Notes under the pieces: model-generated
Database searches by the model: none
Seen by the model: the letters and a program-made list of their open reading frames with translations, nothing else
What the model was told of the DNA's origin: nothing
Program-made: the position numbers and the translations under genes
Source: Streptomyces formicae
Lineage (GTDB): Bacteria; Actinomycetota; Actinomycetes; Streptomycetales; Streptomycetaceae
Length of the DNA stretch: 64,000 nucleotides
Assembly (NCBI RefSeq): GCF_022647665.1
Contig: NZ_CP071872.1
Span: 6,820,001 to 6,884,000, forward strand
Direction of reading: 5' to 3'
Shown here: piece by piece, positions 56,056 through 64,000 of the stretch
How positions within the stretch are numbered: position 1 is the stretch's first letter
How the letters are laid out: the number at the start of each line of letters is the position of its first letter

Positions 56056-57255
56056 ATGCCGACCTGCCCGAACGGACACCAGTCGGGTTCCGACGACTGG
56101 TGCGAGGTCTGCGGCCATCGCATGGCCGGGGCGGGGGCTCCGGCGGGCGCGGTGCCGCCGCCTCCTCCTCCGCCGCCGCCCGCGCCCGGTTACGGCTTCC
56201 CCGGTCCCGGCGGCCCCGACGCCACGGCCCACGCGGAGCTGTGCCCGCAGTGCCGTACGCCGCGCGAGGCGATGGCGCCCTTCTGCGAGGAGTGCCGCTG
56301 GAACTTCCTCACCAACACGGCGACGTCGTACACGCCTTTGGCGCCGCCCAACCGCCAGCACGGCTCCGGCGGTCCGAGCGGACCCGGCGGTCCGGGCGGA
56401 CCCGGTGGACCCGGAGGACCGGTCCCGGGGCTGAACCTTCCGCCCGGCTTCCAGGCGCAACAGCAGCCGCCGCGCCCGCCGGACCCGTTCGAGTACCAGG
56501 GCTCGCGGCCCTCGCAGATGAACCGCCCCGCCGAGCCGCTGACCGGCGACCCGTCGGCGCCGCAGGCCCCGCAGCCGGGGCCCCCGCAGCAGGGCCCGCC
56601 CCCGCAGCCGTTCCAGCAGTCCGGTCCGCCCGCGCCCCCGCAGATGTTCCAGCAGCCGGGGTTCCCGCAGGCCGTCCCGGCCCCGCCGCCCCCGCCTCAG
56701 CACCAGCAGCCCCCGCAGCGCCCGCAGCCGGGCAGCGGCGGGGACGACTGGGTGATCTCGCCGCCCTCGCAGGGCCGGCCGCAGCAGCAGCCGCAGCACC
56801 AGTCCGTGCAGCAGCCGGGCACGCCTCCGCCGCCGCAGTACCAGGCCCCCGCGAACTGGACGGCGTTCATCGGGCCCGACCGTGTGTACTTCATGGCGAT
56901 GATGCAGCGCAGCGGCCCCGAGGCCGCCGGGCTCAATCTCCCCGCGTACTCACCGGAGCAGCAGCATCCGCTCTCCGGCAACCAGGTCACCATCGGCCGC
57001 CGCCGGCACTCCACCGGCGAGTCGCCCGATATCGACCTGTCGGTGCCGCCGGAGGACCCGGGCGTCTCGCACCAGCACGCGGTCCTGGTCCACCAGCCGG
57101 ACGGCACCTGGGCGGTGGTCGACCAGAACTCGACCAACGGCACGACGGTGAACGGCGCCGAGGAACCGATCCAGCCCTATGTCCCCGTCCCGCTCCAGGA
57201 CGGCGACCGGGTGCACGTCGGCGCCTGGACGACGATCACCATTCGTCGCGGGTAG
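56056..57255 (+). CDS. FHA-domain phosphothreonine reader with N-terminal zinc ribbons
   Basis: A 399-residue protein. Two zinc ribbons (CPNGHQSGSDDWCEVCGH and LCPQCRTPRE ... FCEECRWNF) bracket a proline tract; a glycine/proline run (GPGGPGGPGGPGG), then about 190 residues of glutamine/proline-rich disorder; the FHA domain occupies about 305-399. Its phosphothreonine pocket is visible as IGRR, SHQHA and NSTNGT, all intact. It ends the signalling cluster. As the reader of phosphorylated threonine it is a candidate partner or substrate of the PknG-like kinase, parallel to GarA in mycobacteria, but with a much longer disordered N-terminal half. The stop overlaps the opposing gene by 20 bases. 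Confidence 0.87.
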   Translation: MPTCPNGHQSGSDDWCEVCGHRMAGAGAPAGAVPPPPPPPPPAPGYGFPGPGGPDATAHAELCPQCRTPREAMAPFCEECRWNFLTNTATSYTPLAPPNRQHGSGGPSGPGGPGGPGGPGGPVPGLNLPPGFQAQQQPPRPPDPFEYQGSRPSQMNRPAEPLTGDPSAPQAPQPGPPQQGPPPQPFQQSGPPAPPQMFQQPGFPQAVPAPPPPPQHQQPPQRPQPGSGGDDWVISPPSQGRPQQQPQHQSVQQPGTPPPPQYQAPANWTAFIGPDRVYFMAMMQRSGPEAAGLNLPAYSPEQQHPLSGNQVTIGRRRHSTGESPDIDLSVPPEDPGVSHQHAVLVHQPDGTWAVVDQNSTNGTTVNGAEEPIQPYVPVPLQDGDRVHVGAWTTITIRRG

Positions 57256-58243
57256 CACCCAGCGGCCAGGCGTACGGCCCCTCGGGGTCGTCCAGCCAGG
57301 CCCACTGGCGTCCACCGCTGACCGTGACACCGAAGCGCTCCCGCTCCGGGCGCTGCTCGCGCTGCCAGAGCGAGAGCGCTTCGTGCGGGTCCAGGCTGCC
57401 CGCAGTCAGGGACAGCAGGAAGTCGAACAGGTCGCTGTCGGCGGCCCGCCGTGGCAGCCCGGCGGGCCGCGGGACCGGTGAGCGCACCGGAGCACCACCG
57501 CGAATCGGGACGAAGTACGCCGGGGTGTGCAGGAATCGCCCTTCCGCGTGCTCCGCGTCCCGCACGCGCAGCACGAGCAGTCCGGTGGCGAGCGGGGCGA
57601 GGATCCTGGCGCCCGGCCTGCACTGCCCCAGCCAGACCTCCGGTACGGACGCCGGCGTGCAGGTCGCGATGATCCGGTCGAAGGGTGCGCGCCCCGGGCA
57701 GCCGCGCGCGCCGTCGCCGGTGATCACGGCGGGGTGGCGGCCGGCCGCCGCGAGATGGGCCCGCGCGGACTCGGTGATCTCCGGGTCGAGTTCGACGGTC
57801 GTCACGAGCGCGTCGCCGAGGCGGTGCGCGAGGAGGGCGGCGTTGTAGCCGGTCCCGGCGCCGATCTCCAGGACGTGGTGCCCGTCCCGGACCTCCAGCG
57901 CGTCCAGCATCCGGGCCATCAGCGACGGCTGGCTGCTGGAGGAGAGCAGCTGCCCGTCGCGTACGCGGGTGGCGAGCGGCCCGTCGGCGTACGCGCCCCT
58001 CAGCCAGCGCCCGCGCCGCTCGGGGTCGCGGTCCCCGCACCACAGCCGCTCGTAGCCGGCGAAGGTGGAGACGTAGTAGTACGGCACGAACAGATGCCGC
58101 GGCACCTCCTCGAACGCCGCCCGCCAGGCCGGATCCTCCAGCGCGCCGGTCGCGGCGATGCGCCGCACCAGCGCCCGCCGCGCCTCTGCGGCAGCGCCCG
58201 CGAAGGGGTCTCGCAGCGTTCGCGCATCCTGGTCTGCACCCAT
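57236..58243 (-). CDS. Protein-L-isoaspartate O-methyltransferase-like protein
   Basis: A 335-residue SAM-dependent methyltransferase of the PCMT fold. The SAM loop is HVLEIGAGTGYNAALL, preceded by the isoaspartate-methyltransferase-like SSSSQPSLMARMLDAL and followed by VTTVELDPEI. The C-terminal 120 residues are extra compared with the 210-residue repair enzyme. In actinobacteria such longer forms are common; some act on lanthipeptides or other peptides, but no precursor is seen here. It is convergent with the FHA gene, overlapping by 20 bases. Confidence 0.8.
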   Translation of the reverse strand: MGADQDARTLRDPFAGAAAEARRALVRRIAATGALEDPAWRAAFEEVPRHLFVPYYYVSTFAGYERLWCGDRDPERRGRWLRGAYADGPLATRVRDGQLLSSSSQPSLMARMLDALEVRDGHHVLEIGAGTGYNAALLAHRLGDALVTTVELDPEITESARAHLAAAGRHPAVITGDGARGCPGRAPFDRIIATCTPASVPEVWLGQCRPGARILAPLATGLLVLRVRDAEHAEGRFLHTPAYFVPIRGGAPVRSPVPRPAGLPRRAADSDLFDFLLSLTAGSLDPHEALSLWQREQRPERERFGVTVSGGRQWAWLDDPEGPYAWPLGATRDEW

Positions 58244-58368
58244 ACCTCCACTTTCCTGCGGACCGGGGGCCGGAAGCGAGCACTTCGCCCGGAGTCCCGT
58301 GCCCGGAGTCGCGCGCCCGGAGCCCTAGGGCCCAAGTCCTCCGCCGCCCGGTCTGAGACCATGGCAGG

Positions 58369-58773
58369 GTGAATGAGATTCCGAGGGGCACACTTCAGGA
58401 GCAGACCTTCTACGAACAGGTCGGCGGCGAGAAGACCTTCCGGCGCCTGGTCCGGCGCTTCTACGAGGGCGTCGCCGAGGACCCGGTCCTGCGCCCGATG
58501 TACCCCGAGGAGGATCTGGGCCCGGCCGAGGAGCGGCTCGTACTCTTCCTGATGCAGTACTGGGGCGGGCCGCGCACCTACAGCGACCGCCGCGGACACC
58601 CGCGCCTGCGGATGCGCCACGCGCCGTTCACCGTCGACAGGGCCGCGCACGACGCGTGGCTGAAGCACATGCGGGCGGCCGTCGACGAGCTGGGGCTGTC
58701 GCAGGAGCACGAGACGCAGCTCTGGAACTACCTCACCTACGCGGCCGCGTCGATGGTGAACACCGCGGGCTGA
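58369..58773 (+). CDS. glbO: Truncated haemoglobin, group II (GlbO type)
   Basis: A 134-residue haem protein of the 2-on-2 fold. The proximal histidine is in LRMRHAPFTV, the B10 tyrosine in RRFYEGV, and the G8 tryptophan in DAWLKHM, the pattern of GlbO/TrHbO. The opening TFYEQVGGEKTFRRLV is typical. The GTG at 58369 is preceded by GCAGG only, so translation may be weak or leaderless. It may carry oxygen or detoxify nitric oxide and peroxide. It is followed by a tandem repeat rather than another gene. Confidence 0.9.
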   Translation: MNEIPRGTLQEQTFYEQVGGEKTFRRLVRRFYEGVAEDPVLRPMYPEEDLGPAEERLVLFLMQYWGGPRTYSDRRGHPRLRMRHAPFTVDRAAHDAWLKHMRAAVDELGLSQEHETQLWNYLTYAAASMVNTAG

Positions 58774-58810
58774 GCACCGCACGCCGAGCCCCCGGGCCGA
58801 ACACCGACCG

Positions 58811-58866
58811 CTGAACACCGGTCTCTGAGCACCGGCCTCTGAGCACCGGCCTCTGAGCACCGGTCG
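58811..58866 (+). repeat. Four 14-base tandem repeats downstream of glbO
   Basis: Four contiguous units of CTGAGCACCGGCCT with one or two substitutions per copy (first CTGAACACCGGTCT, last CTGAGCACCGGTCG). They occupy part of the non-coding 205 bases between glbO and the FtsX-like permease. The unit is not a palindrome. A run of degenerate ACACCG units extends upstream. Confidence 0.88.
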
Positions 58867-58978
58867 ACGCATCCGGAGCGTAGTGACCCGGTTCCATTCG
58901 CCGGTCACGATCACATCAAGCTCGCCCGCCGGAACCCACAGGCGGTTTCCCGATCCAGGTGCCCTCTGAAAGCATCCG

Positions 58979-61900
58979 GTGAACGTTCGGTGGGGGCATG
59001 TGGGGGCACTGGTGACGGGGTTCGTCCTTCTGCGCGTCGGAGCGCACCGGCTGCTGCTCGCCGCCGCCCTCCTCGCGGTGCTGCTGACCACGTCCGTGCT
59101 CGCCGCCCTCGCCGCGTTCTCCGGCTCGGTCGGGGACGCCGCGCTCCGGCACACCCTGCGCGGCCCGGCCGCCGCCCCCGCCTCGCTCGTCATCAGCGCC
59201 GACGTCCCGCGTGACCGGCGCGACGCGGCCCAGGAGGCCGTGGTCCGCGGCGCGCGCCAGACCTTCGACGGGCTTCCGGTGACCGTACGGAAGCTGGAGC
59301 GCTCCGGGCCGTACGCACTCCCCCGCTCCCTCCAGGCCCGAGAGGCCCGAGAGGCCCGCGAGACCCGGGAAGCCCGGGAGACCCGCGGCGGCGAACCGGA
59401 CCTCACCCACCTCGCCGCCCTGGACCCGTCCCGGATCAGGCTCGTGGCGGGCACCCTGCCCGGGCCGGCCCCGGCCGCGCGCACCGCTCCCGTACCCGTC
59501 GCACTGCCCGAAGCCGCCGCCGAGCGGCTGAAGCTCCGCCCCGGGGCGCGGATCCCGCTCGCCGACCGGCTGGGCGGAGCACCGCTGACGGTCCTGGTCA
59601 CCGGCGTCTACCGGGCGGCCGACACCGGCGACGCGTACTGGCAGCTGGACGCCCTCGGCGGGCGCGGGGTCCGTACCGTCGTCTTCACCACCTATGGCCC
59701 GCTGCTCGCCGACCCGTCCGTCCTCGCCTCCGGCCGCGCCACGTCGGACACGACCTCCTGGGTGGCCGCAGCCGACCACCGCGGTGTCACCACGGACCGG
59801 ATCGGCGCCCTGCGCGACGCGGCCACCCGCGGCCCCGAGACGCTCCGCAAGGACCCGGCGTTCGGGGGCGGCGCGACCGTGACGACCGGGCTGCCGGCCG
59901 TGCTCGACCGGACCGAGCGGGCGCTGCTGGTCTCCCGGTCGACCCTGGCGATCGTCGCCGTCCAGCTGGTGCTGCTCGCCGGGTACGCGCTGCTGCTGGT
60001 GGCCCGGCTGCTCAGCACGGAACGGACCGGTGAGACGACACTGCTGCGGGCACGGGGCGCGTCGCGCCGCCGGATCGCGGGGCTCGCCGCGCTGGAGGCG
60101 CTGCTGCTGGCCGTCCCCGCCGCCGTGTGCGCACCGCTGCTGTCGGGCCCGCTGACCGGGCTGCTCGCCCGGCAGTCCTCGCTCGACGCGATCGGGCTGC
60201 GGCTGGGGGCCGCTCCGGCCGCCGCGGTCTGGCTCGTCGCGGCCGTGGTCGCGGTGTGCTGCGCCGCGGCCGTCGTCGCACCGGCGCTGGCCACATCGAA
60301 CGGGGCCGTCCTGCGGCTGCGGAGTGACCGGTCCGCCGCGCTGCCGGCGCCCGTCCGCGCCGGGGCGGACGTCGGTCTGCTGGTGATCGCGGCGGTGGCG
60401 TACTGGCAACTGGACCGGCAGACCGGCGCGTTGGCCGGAGGTGGCGGCGCCGGCGGTGGTGCGCTCAGCGGTGACCGCGAGGGCGACCTGGGCATCGATC
60501 CGCTGCTCGTCGCGGCGCCCGCGCTGGCGCTGCTCGCCGGTACGGTGCTGACGCTGCGTCTGCTGCCGCCCGTGGCGCGGCTCGCGGAGCGGCGGGCCGC
60601 GAGCGGCCGGGGTCTTCCGGCGGCGCTGGCGGGCTGGCAGTTCAGCCGCCGGCCCCTGCGCGGCGCGGGTCCCGTGCTGCTGCTGGTGCTCGCGGTGGCG
60701 ATGGGGATGCTGGCGATCGGGCAGAGCGCGTCGTGGGACCGCTCGCAGAGCGACCAGGCGGACTTCAGGACCGGTGCTTCGGTGCGGGTGCTCGACGCCA
60801 GGCCCGCGGGTCCCGGCCGGGCCGGTGTGTACGCCGCGCTGCCGGGGGTGCGGGAGGCCGCCCCGGCGCACCGCACCACGACGGACCTCTCGGGCGGCCG
60901 CAGGGCGACGGTGCTCGCGCTCGACACGGCCCACGCCGACGAGGGGATGCTGCTGCGCGGTGATCTCGCGGACGAACCCGCCGAGGGGCTGCTGCGGGCG
61001 GTCGCGCCACCGCGGGCCGCGGGCGGCGGGAGTGCGACCGCCGTCGCGCTGCCGGACGGCACCCGGCGGCTGGCGCTCGATCTGCGGATCACCGACGAGA
61101 GGGCGGCCTCCGGCAGGTCCGGCTCCGGGGTCGCTCCGCTCGTCACCGTCGTCGTCGAGGACCGCTACGGCATTCCGTACCGGCTGAGCGCCGGGAAGGT
61201 GCCCGTGGACGGCCGGGTCCACCGGGTCACGCTCGATCTGGACGTGTCCGCGCCGGGCGCCCGCGGCGCCCCCGCCGGGCCGCTCGGGCTGACCGGGCTG
61301 CTGCTCGACGGCGCCGCCCCCACCGGATCGTCCGAGCAGCACAGGCTGAGCGTCGAACGGCTGCTCACCGCGGGCGCCGACGGGATCGCCCGCCCGGTCC
61401 CCGCGGCGGCGACGGGGGTGCGCTGGCAGGGCAGCAGGACCGAGACGGAGGACGGGGACGAGCACGATCCGGTGGGCCTGAGCCCGGTCGCGTCGCGGAC
61501 GGTGCCGCTGACGGTCTCGTACGGGACGGGCTTCGCGGCGCCTGCGGCACTGGACGGCTGGGCCCCCGTGCGTACCGAGTTCAACGTCCGCCTGACCGTC
61601 GCCCGGCCCGTGTCCCCGGCGCGGATCACGGCCGTCGCGACGGACGGCTTTCTGCGGGCGGCCGGGGCGAAGCCGGGAGACAGCATCGATCTGCCGCTGG
61701 CCGGTGAGCAGTTGCGGGTGGTGCTGGTGAAGGCGGTACGGGAGCTTCCGACGACCGGTCCCGGTGCGGCGGACGCGGCCGGGGGCGCGCTCTCGGGTGC
61801 GGGTGCGGACGGGGGCGCCCTGCTGCTCGATCTGCGGGCCGTCAACGCGGTGTTCGCCCATCGCGGCAGCTCCCCACTGGCCCCGACCGAATGGTGGCTG

Positions 61901-62449
61901 AGCGCCGACCCCGGGAAGGCCGCGGAGGTCGCGTCCGCGCTGCGGGCGGGCTCCGACACCGAGCCGGGCCAGATCCTCGTCCGCGACGAGGCCGCCGCCG
62001 AGCTGCTCGGCGACCCGCTCGGCGCCGGGCCCCGCTCGGCGCTGATGGCGGTCGCGGTGGCCGCGGCGGCGCTCGCCGCGGTGGGCTTCGCGGTGAGCGC
62101 GGCGGGCTCCCTGCGCGAACGCTCCGCCGAATTCGCCGTGCTGCGCGCCCTGGGCGCCCCCCGCAGGGGCCTCGCCCGGCTGGTGGCCGCGGAGCAGAGC
62201 CTCCTGATCGGTATCGGCCTGCTGGTGGGACTGGCCCTCGGCGCGGTCCTCACCCGCGCCGTCGTCCCGCTGATCGTGCTGACCGGCCAGGCCGCCCAGC
62301 CGGTGCCCCAGGTCCTGGTCGACCTCCCGCTCTCCCGGGTCGCCCTGCTCCTCGCGGGCGTCGCCGCGGTGCCGCTGCTGATCGCCGCGACGATCGCGGT
62401 CCGCCGCGCCGATCCCGCGGTATCGCTCCGTCACCAAGGGGACAGCTGA
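58979..62449 (+). CDS. Large FtsX/MacB-like ABC permease protein 1
   Basis: A 1156-residue membrane protein with a helix near the N terminus, a long extracytoplasmic domain (about 45-320), a group of helices in the middle (about 320-600), a second extracytoplasmic domain, and a C-terminal FtsX-type helix group whose last loops read LRERSAEFAVLRALGAPRRGLARLVAAEQSLL. The first FtsX unit has the matching TLLRARGASRRRIAGLAALEALLL. Such proteins work with a LolD-type ATPase in lipoprotein, peptide or antibiotic export; no ATPase is in this window. The first domain has an arginine/glutamate repeat (AREAREARETREARETRG). The GTG at 58979 has no clear ribosome site, so the start is uncertain. Confidence 0.82.
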   Translation: MNVRWGHVGALVTGFVLLRVGAHRLLLAAALLAVLLTTSVLAALAAFSGSVGDAALRHTLRGPAAAPASLVISADVPRDRRDAAQEAVVRGARQTFDGLPVTVRKLERSGPYALPRSLQAREAREARETREARETRGGEPDLTHLAALDPSRIRLVAGTLPGPAPAARTAPVPVALPEAAAERLKLRPGARIPLADRLGGAPLTVLVTGVYRAADTGDAYWQLDALGGRGVRTVVFTTYGPLLADPSVLASGRATSDTTSWVAAADHRGVTTDRIGALRDAATRGPETLRKDPAFGGGATVTTGLPAVLDRTERALLVSRSTLAIVAVQLVLLAGYALLLVARLLSTERTGETTLLRARGASRRRIAGLAALEALLLAVPAAVCAPLLSGPLTGLLARQSSLDAIGLRLGAAPAAAVWLVAAVVAVCCAAAVVAPALATSNGAVLRLRSDRSAALPAPVRAGADVGLLVIAAVAYWQLDRQTGALAGGGGAGGGALSGDREGDLGIDPLLVAAPALALLAGTVLTLRLLPPVARLAERRAASGRGLPAALAGWQFSRRPLRGAGPVLLLVLAVAMGMLAIGQSASWDRSQSDQADFRTGASVRVLDARPAGPGRAGVYAALPGVREAAPAHRTTTDLSGGRRATVLALDTAHADEGMLLRGDLADEPAEGLLRAVAPPRAAGGGSATAVALPDGTRRLALDLRITDERAASGRSGSGVAPLVTVVVEDRYGIPYRLSAGKVPVDGRVHRVTLDLDVSAPGARGAPAGPLGLTGLLLDGAAPTGSSEQHRLSVERLLTAGADGIARPVPAAATGVRWQGSRTETEDGDEHDPVGLSPVASRTVPLTVSYGTGFAAPAALDGWAPVRTEFNVRLTVARPVSPARITAVATDGFLRAAGAKPGDSIDLPLAGEQLRVVLVKAVRELPTTGPGAADAAGGALSGAGADGGALLLDLRAVNAVFAHRGSSPLAPTEWWLSADPGKAAEVASALRAGSDTEPGQILVRDEAAAELLGDPLGAGPRSALMAVAVAAAALAAVGFAVSAAGSLRERSAEFAVLRALGAPRRGLARLVAAEQSLLIGIGLLVGLALGAVLTRAVVPLIVLTGQAAQPVPQVLVDLPLSRVALLLAGVAAVPLLIAATIAVRRADPAVSLRHQGDS

Positions 62450-62450
62450 G

Positions 62451-64000
62451 ATGAGTTCAGGACGTCTGCGTGAGCGTGAGCGGGCGGTCGCACCGTGGGT
62501 GCGGACCCGGCTGCGCACCGCGCCCTGGGCGGCCGTCGCGTTCGGGGTGCTGGTGCTGGTCACGGCGTTCCTGGCGGCCGCGCTGCCGAGGGCGGTCGAC
62601 GCGTACGAGACCAGGGGGCTGCGGCAGGACATCGCCGGCGCCCCTCCCAGCAGGACGGTGCTGGAACTGACCGCCCCGCAGCCGGGCTTCGGGATGTCGC
62701 GGTCCGAGCGGGAGGAGGCGGTACGGCCTGCGGCGCTCGCGGCCGTCCACCACAAGGTGCTGGCCGCGCTGCCCGACCCCGTGCGGGCGGATGCGCGCCA
62801 GTCGGCCTACGGGGTGCGCACGTTCGAGACGGTCACCGGGACCGACCCCTGGCTGCCCCGCCCCGACGCGGTGCCGCCCGAGTTCACCCTGGCCGCGCAG
62901 GCGGATCTGGCCGCCCACGCCACCGTAAGGAAAGGACGGCTGCCCGCCGCCCGCTCCGAGGTCACGGCGGCCACGAAGCAACTGGAGGGCGCCGCGACCG
63001 TCGCGACCGCCCGGGCCCTGCGCCTCGGCGTCGGTTCCGTCGTCCACTTCGGCGGCAAGGCCGGGGGCGTACCGCTGGCCGTGCGGATCACCGGGATCGT
63101 CGAACCCCGGCAGCCGGAGGCCGGTTACTGGTCCGCGGAGCCCGTGCTCCGCACGCCGGGCCTGGCCGCCCTGCCCACCAGGCCGCCGATGCACTACTGG
63201 AGCGCGGCGCTTCTGCTGCCGCCCGAGGCCGCCCCCGCGCTGCTCGGCACGCTCGCCCAGCCGCAGCCCTACTGGCGGCTCGCCCCCGACCCCGGTTCGC
63301 TCACCGTGCGGGACGTACCGGTGCTCACCGAGCGGATCGCGTCCCTGGAGAACGGGCCCGAGCTGCTGAGGCTGCGCAAGTCCGCCGGGGAGACCGCCGC
63401 GCTGACCACGGGTCTGGAGACGGTCCTCGCCTCGTACACCTCCATGCGGGAGGCGATCGCGCCCGTCGTCGCGGTCGCGGGAATCGGCATCGGCGCGGTC
63501 GCCGCCGTCGTCCTCGCCATGACCGGCGGGCTCGTCACCGCGCGCCGGTCCGCCGAACTCGCCCTGCTGCGCTCGCGCGGCGGCTCGCTGACCGGCATCG
63601 GCGGGCGGCTGCTCGGTGAGTCCGCCGTGATCGCGCTCCCGGCGGCCGCCGCCGGTGTGCTGCTCGCCGTGGCCGCGGTGGCGGAGGCCCGGCCGCTGCC
63701 CGCGGTGCTCGGTGGGGCCGCCGTCACCGTGCTCGCCTGCGCCGTGCTTCCGGTGTGGGCGGTCGTCCGGCACCGGCGGCCGCGGGCGCAGGGCGGCCGC
63801 GACGACCTCGCCGACGCCAGACCCGGCAGGCGGCGTACGGTCGCCGAACTGACCCTGCTGGTCCTGTCCGTCGGCGCGGTCGTGGCGCTGCGGCGTCGCG
63901 GCACGTCCGGCGCCGGTTCCGGGGACCACCTGGTCAGTGCCGCCCCGGTGCTGGTCGGGCTGATCGCCGCGCTCGTGCTCGTACGGCTGTATCCGCTGCC
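62451..64000 (+). CDS. FtsX/MacB-like ABC permease protein 2 (runs off the window)
   Basis: An open frame of 516 codons with no stop before the window end; the first ATG is at 62451, one base after the stop of the previous gene. The N-terminal helix (about residues 27-50, WAAVAFGVLVLVTAFLAAAL), a long extracytoplasmic domain (about 50-330), and a helix followed by SAELALLRSRGGSLTGIGGRLLGESAVIAL mirror the first permease. The two should form a heterodimeric transporter with an ATPase that may be encoded beyond 64000. The C terminus is missing here because of the window edge, not because of a mutation. Confidence 0.8.
   Translation, partial: MSSGRLRERERAVAPWVRTRLRTAPWAAVAFGVLVLVTAFLAAALPRAVDAYETRGLRQDIAGAPPSRTVLELTAPQPGFGMSRSEREEAVRPAALAAVHHKVLAALPDPVRADARQSAYGVRTFETVTGTDPWLPRPDAVPPEFTLAAQADLAAHATVRKGRLPAARSEVTAATKQLEGAATVATARALRLGVGSVVHFGGKAGGVPLAVRITGIVEPRQPEAGYWSAEPVLRTPGLAALPTRPPMHYWSAALLLPPEAAPALLGTLAQPQPYWRLAPDPGSLTVRDVPVLTERIASLENGPELLRLRKSAGETAALTTGLETVLASYTSMREAIAPVVAVAGIGIGAVAAVVLAMTGGLVTARRSAELALLRSRGGSLTGIGGRLLGESAVIALPAAAAGVLLAVAAVAEARPLPAVLGGAAVTVLACAVLPVWAVVRHRRPRAQGGRDDLADARPGRRRTVAELTLLVLSVGAVVALRRRGTSGAGSGDHLVSAAPVLVGLIAALVLVRLYPL

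Noticed and set aside
57236..58243. Lanthipeptide cluster with an isoaspartate methyltransferase
   Set aside because: No lanthipeptide synthetase or precursor peptide is near; neighbours are signalling and haemoglobin genes.
1..64000. bldA-dependent TTA leucine codons
   Set aside because: Each TTA or TAA trinucleotide I examined inside a called gene was out of frame (mostly GGT-TAC, CGT-TAC or GAT-TAC). I saw no in-frame TTA, but a computed scan should confirm this.
1..64000. CRISPR arrays, insertion sequences, phage genes, tRNA or rRNA
   Set aside because: No spaced identical repeats of the CRISPR type, no transposase or integrase motifs, and no tRNA-like cloverleaf with a T-loop sequence were found.

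Overview
The window is high-GC chromosomal DNA (strong third-position G/C bias, frequent GTG starts, perfect GC-rich hairpins after genes) from a Streptomyces or very close relative. Lineage markers are a conservon operon (histidine-kinase-like, roadblock, DUF742, GTPase, P450), a Nur-type operator in front of an iron superoxide dismutase, a csn-type chitosan-oligosaccharide operon, and proteins built for mycothiol-using actinobacteria. From memory, and not from a search, the order sodF - pepN - asd - malQ - csnR-K resembles the core of the S. coelicolor chromosome. I saw no rRNA, tRNA, CRISPR array, insertion sequence or prophage, so this reads as core rather than island DNA.

Layout. 0-10.6 kb: two paralogous amino-acid permeases, Nur-controlled sodF, a DsbA-fold oxidoreductase, a first M1 aminopeptidase, a DUF559-like protein, a DD-peptidase-like serine hydrolase and a Nudix hydrolase. 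10.9-18.8 kb: a giant subtilase, a stand-alone aspartate-semialdehyde dehydrogenase, a MazEF toxin-antitoxin pair and a second M1 aminopeptidase. 18.9-25.3 kb: the conservon cvnA-E, whose P450 lacks the EXXR arginine, facing a terpene synthase/methyltransferase pair. 25.4-30.6 kb: a Phd/VapC-like toxin-antitoxin operon with a visible operator, a LysR regulator divergent from an alpha/beta hydrolase, a second subtilase and an EamA exporter that overlap tail to tail. 30.8-39.3 kb: a small membrane protein, malQ preceded by a repeat-bearing small ORF, a secreted GH84 enzyme, a VOC protein, an HNH endonuclease and an MscS channel.

39.4-46.3 kb is a complete sugar operon: ROK repressor, lipoprotein, two permeases, GH4 glycosidase and BadF-type kinase (csnR-E-F-G-H-K), with a promoter and a perfect palindromic operator. 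Imported amino-oligosaccharides would be phosphorylated by CsnK and split by CsnH.

46.5-57.3 kb is the most unusual block: seven co-directional genes encoding a four-TM GlnX-like sensor, a GlnH-like solute-binding protein, a helical protein of unknown function, a PknG-like kinase, a PP2C phosphatase, a VWA protein and an FHA protein. Kinase, phosphatase and FHA protein carry added zinc ribbons and long disordered linkers. It looks like a full amino-acid-sensing kinase/phosphatase/reader pathway, larger than the mycobacterial GlnX-GlnH-PknG set. 57.2-64 kb: an isoaspartate-methyltransferase-like protein, a truncated haemoglobin, and two FtsX/MacB-type permeases, the second cut off by the window end.
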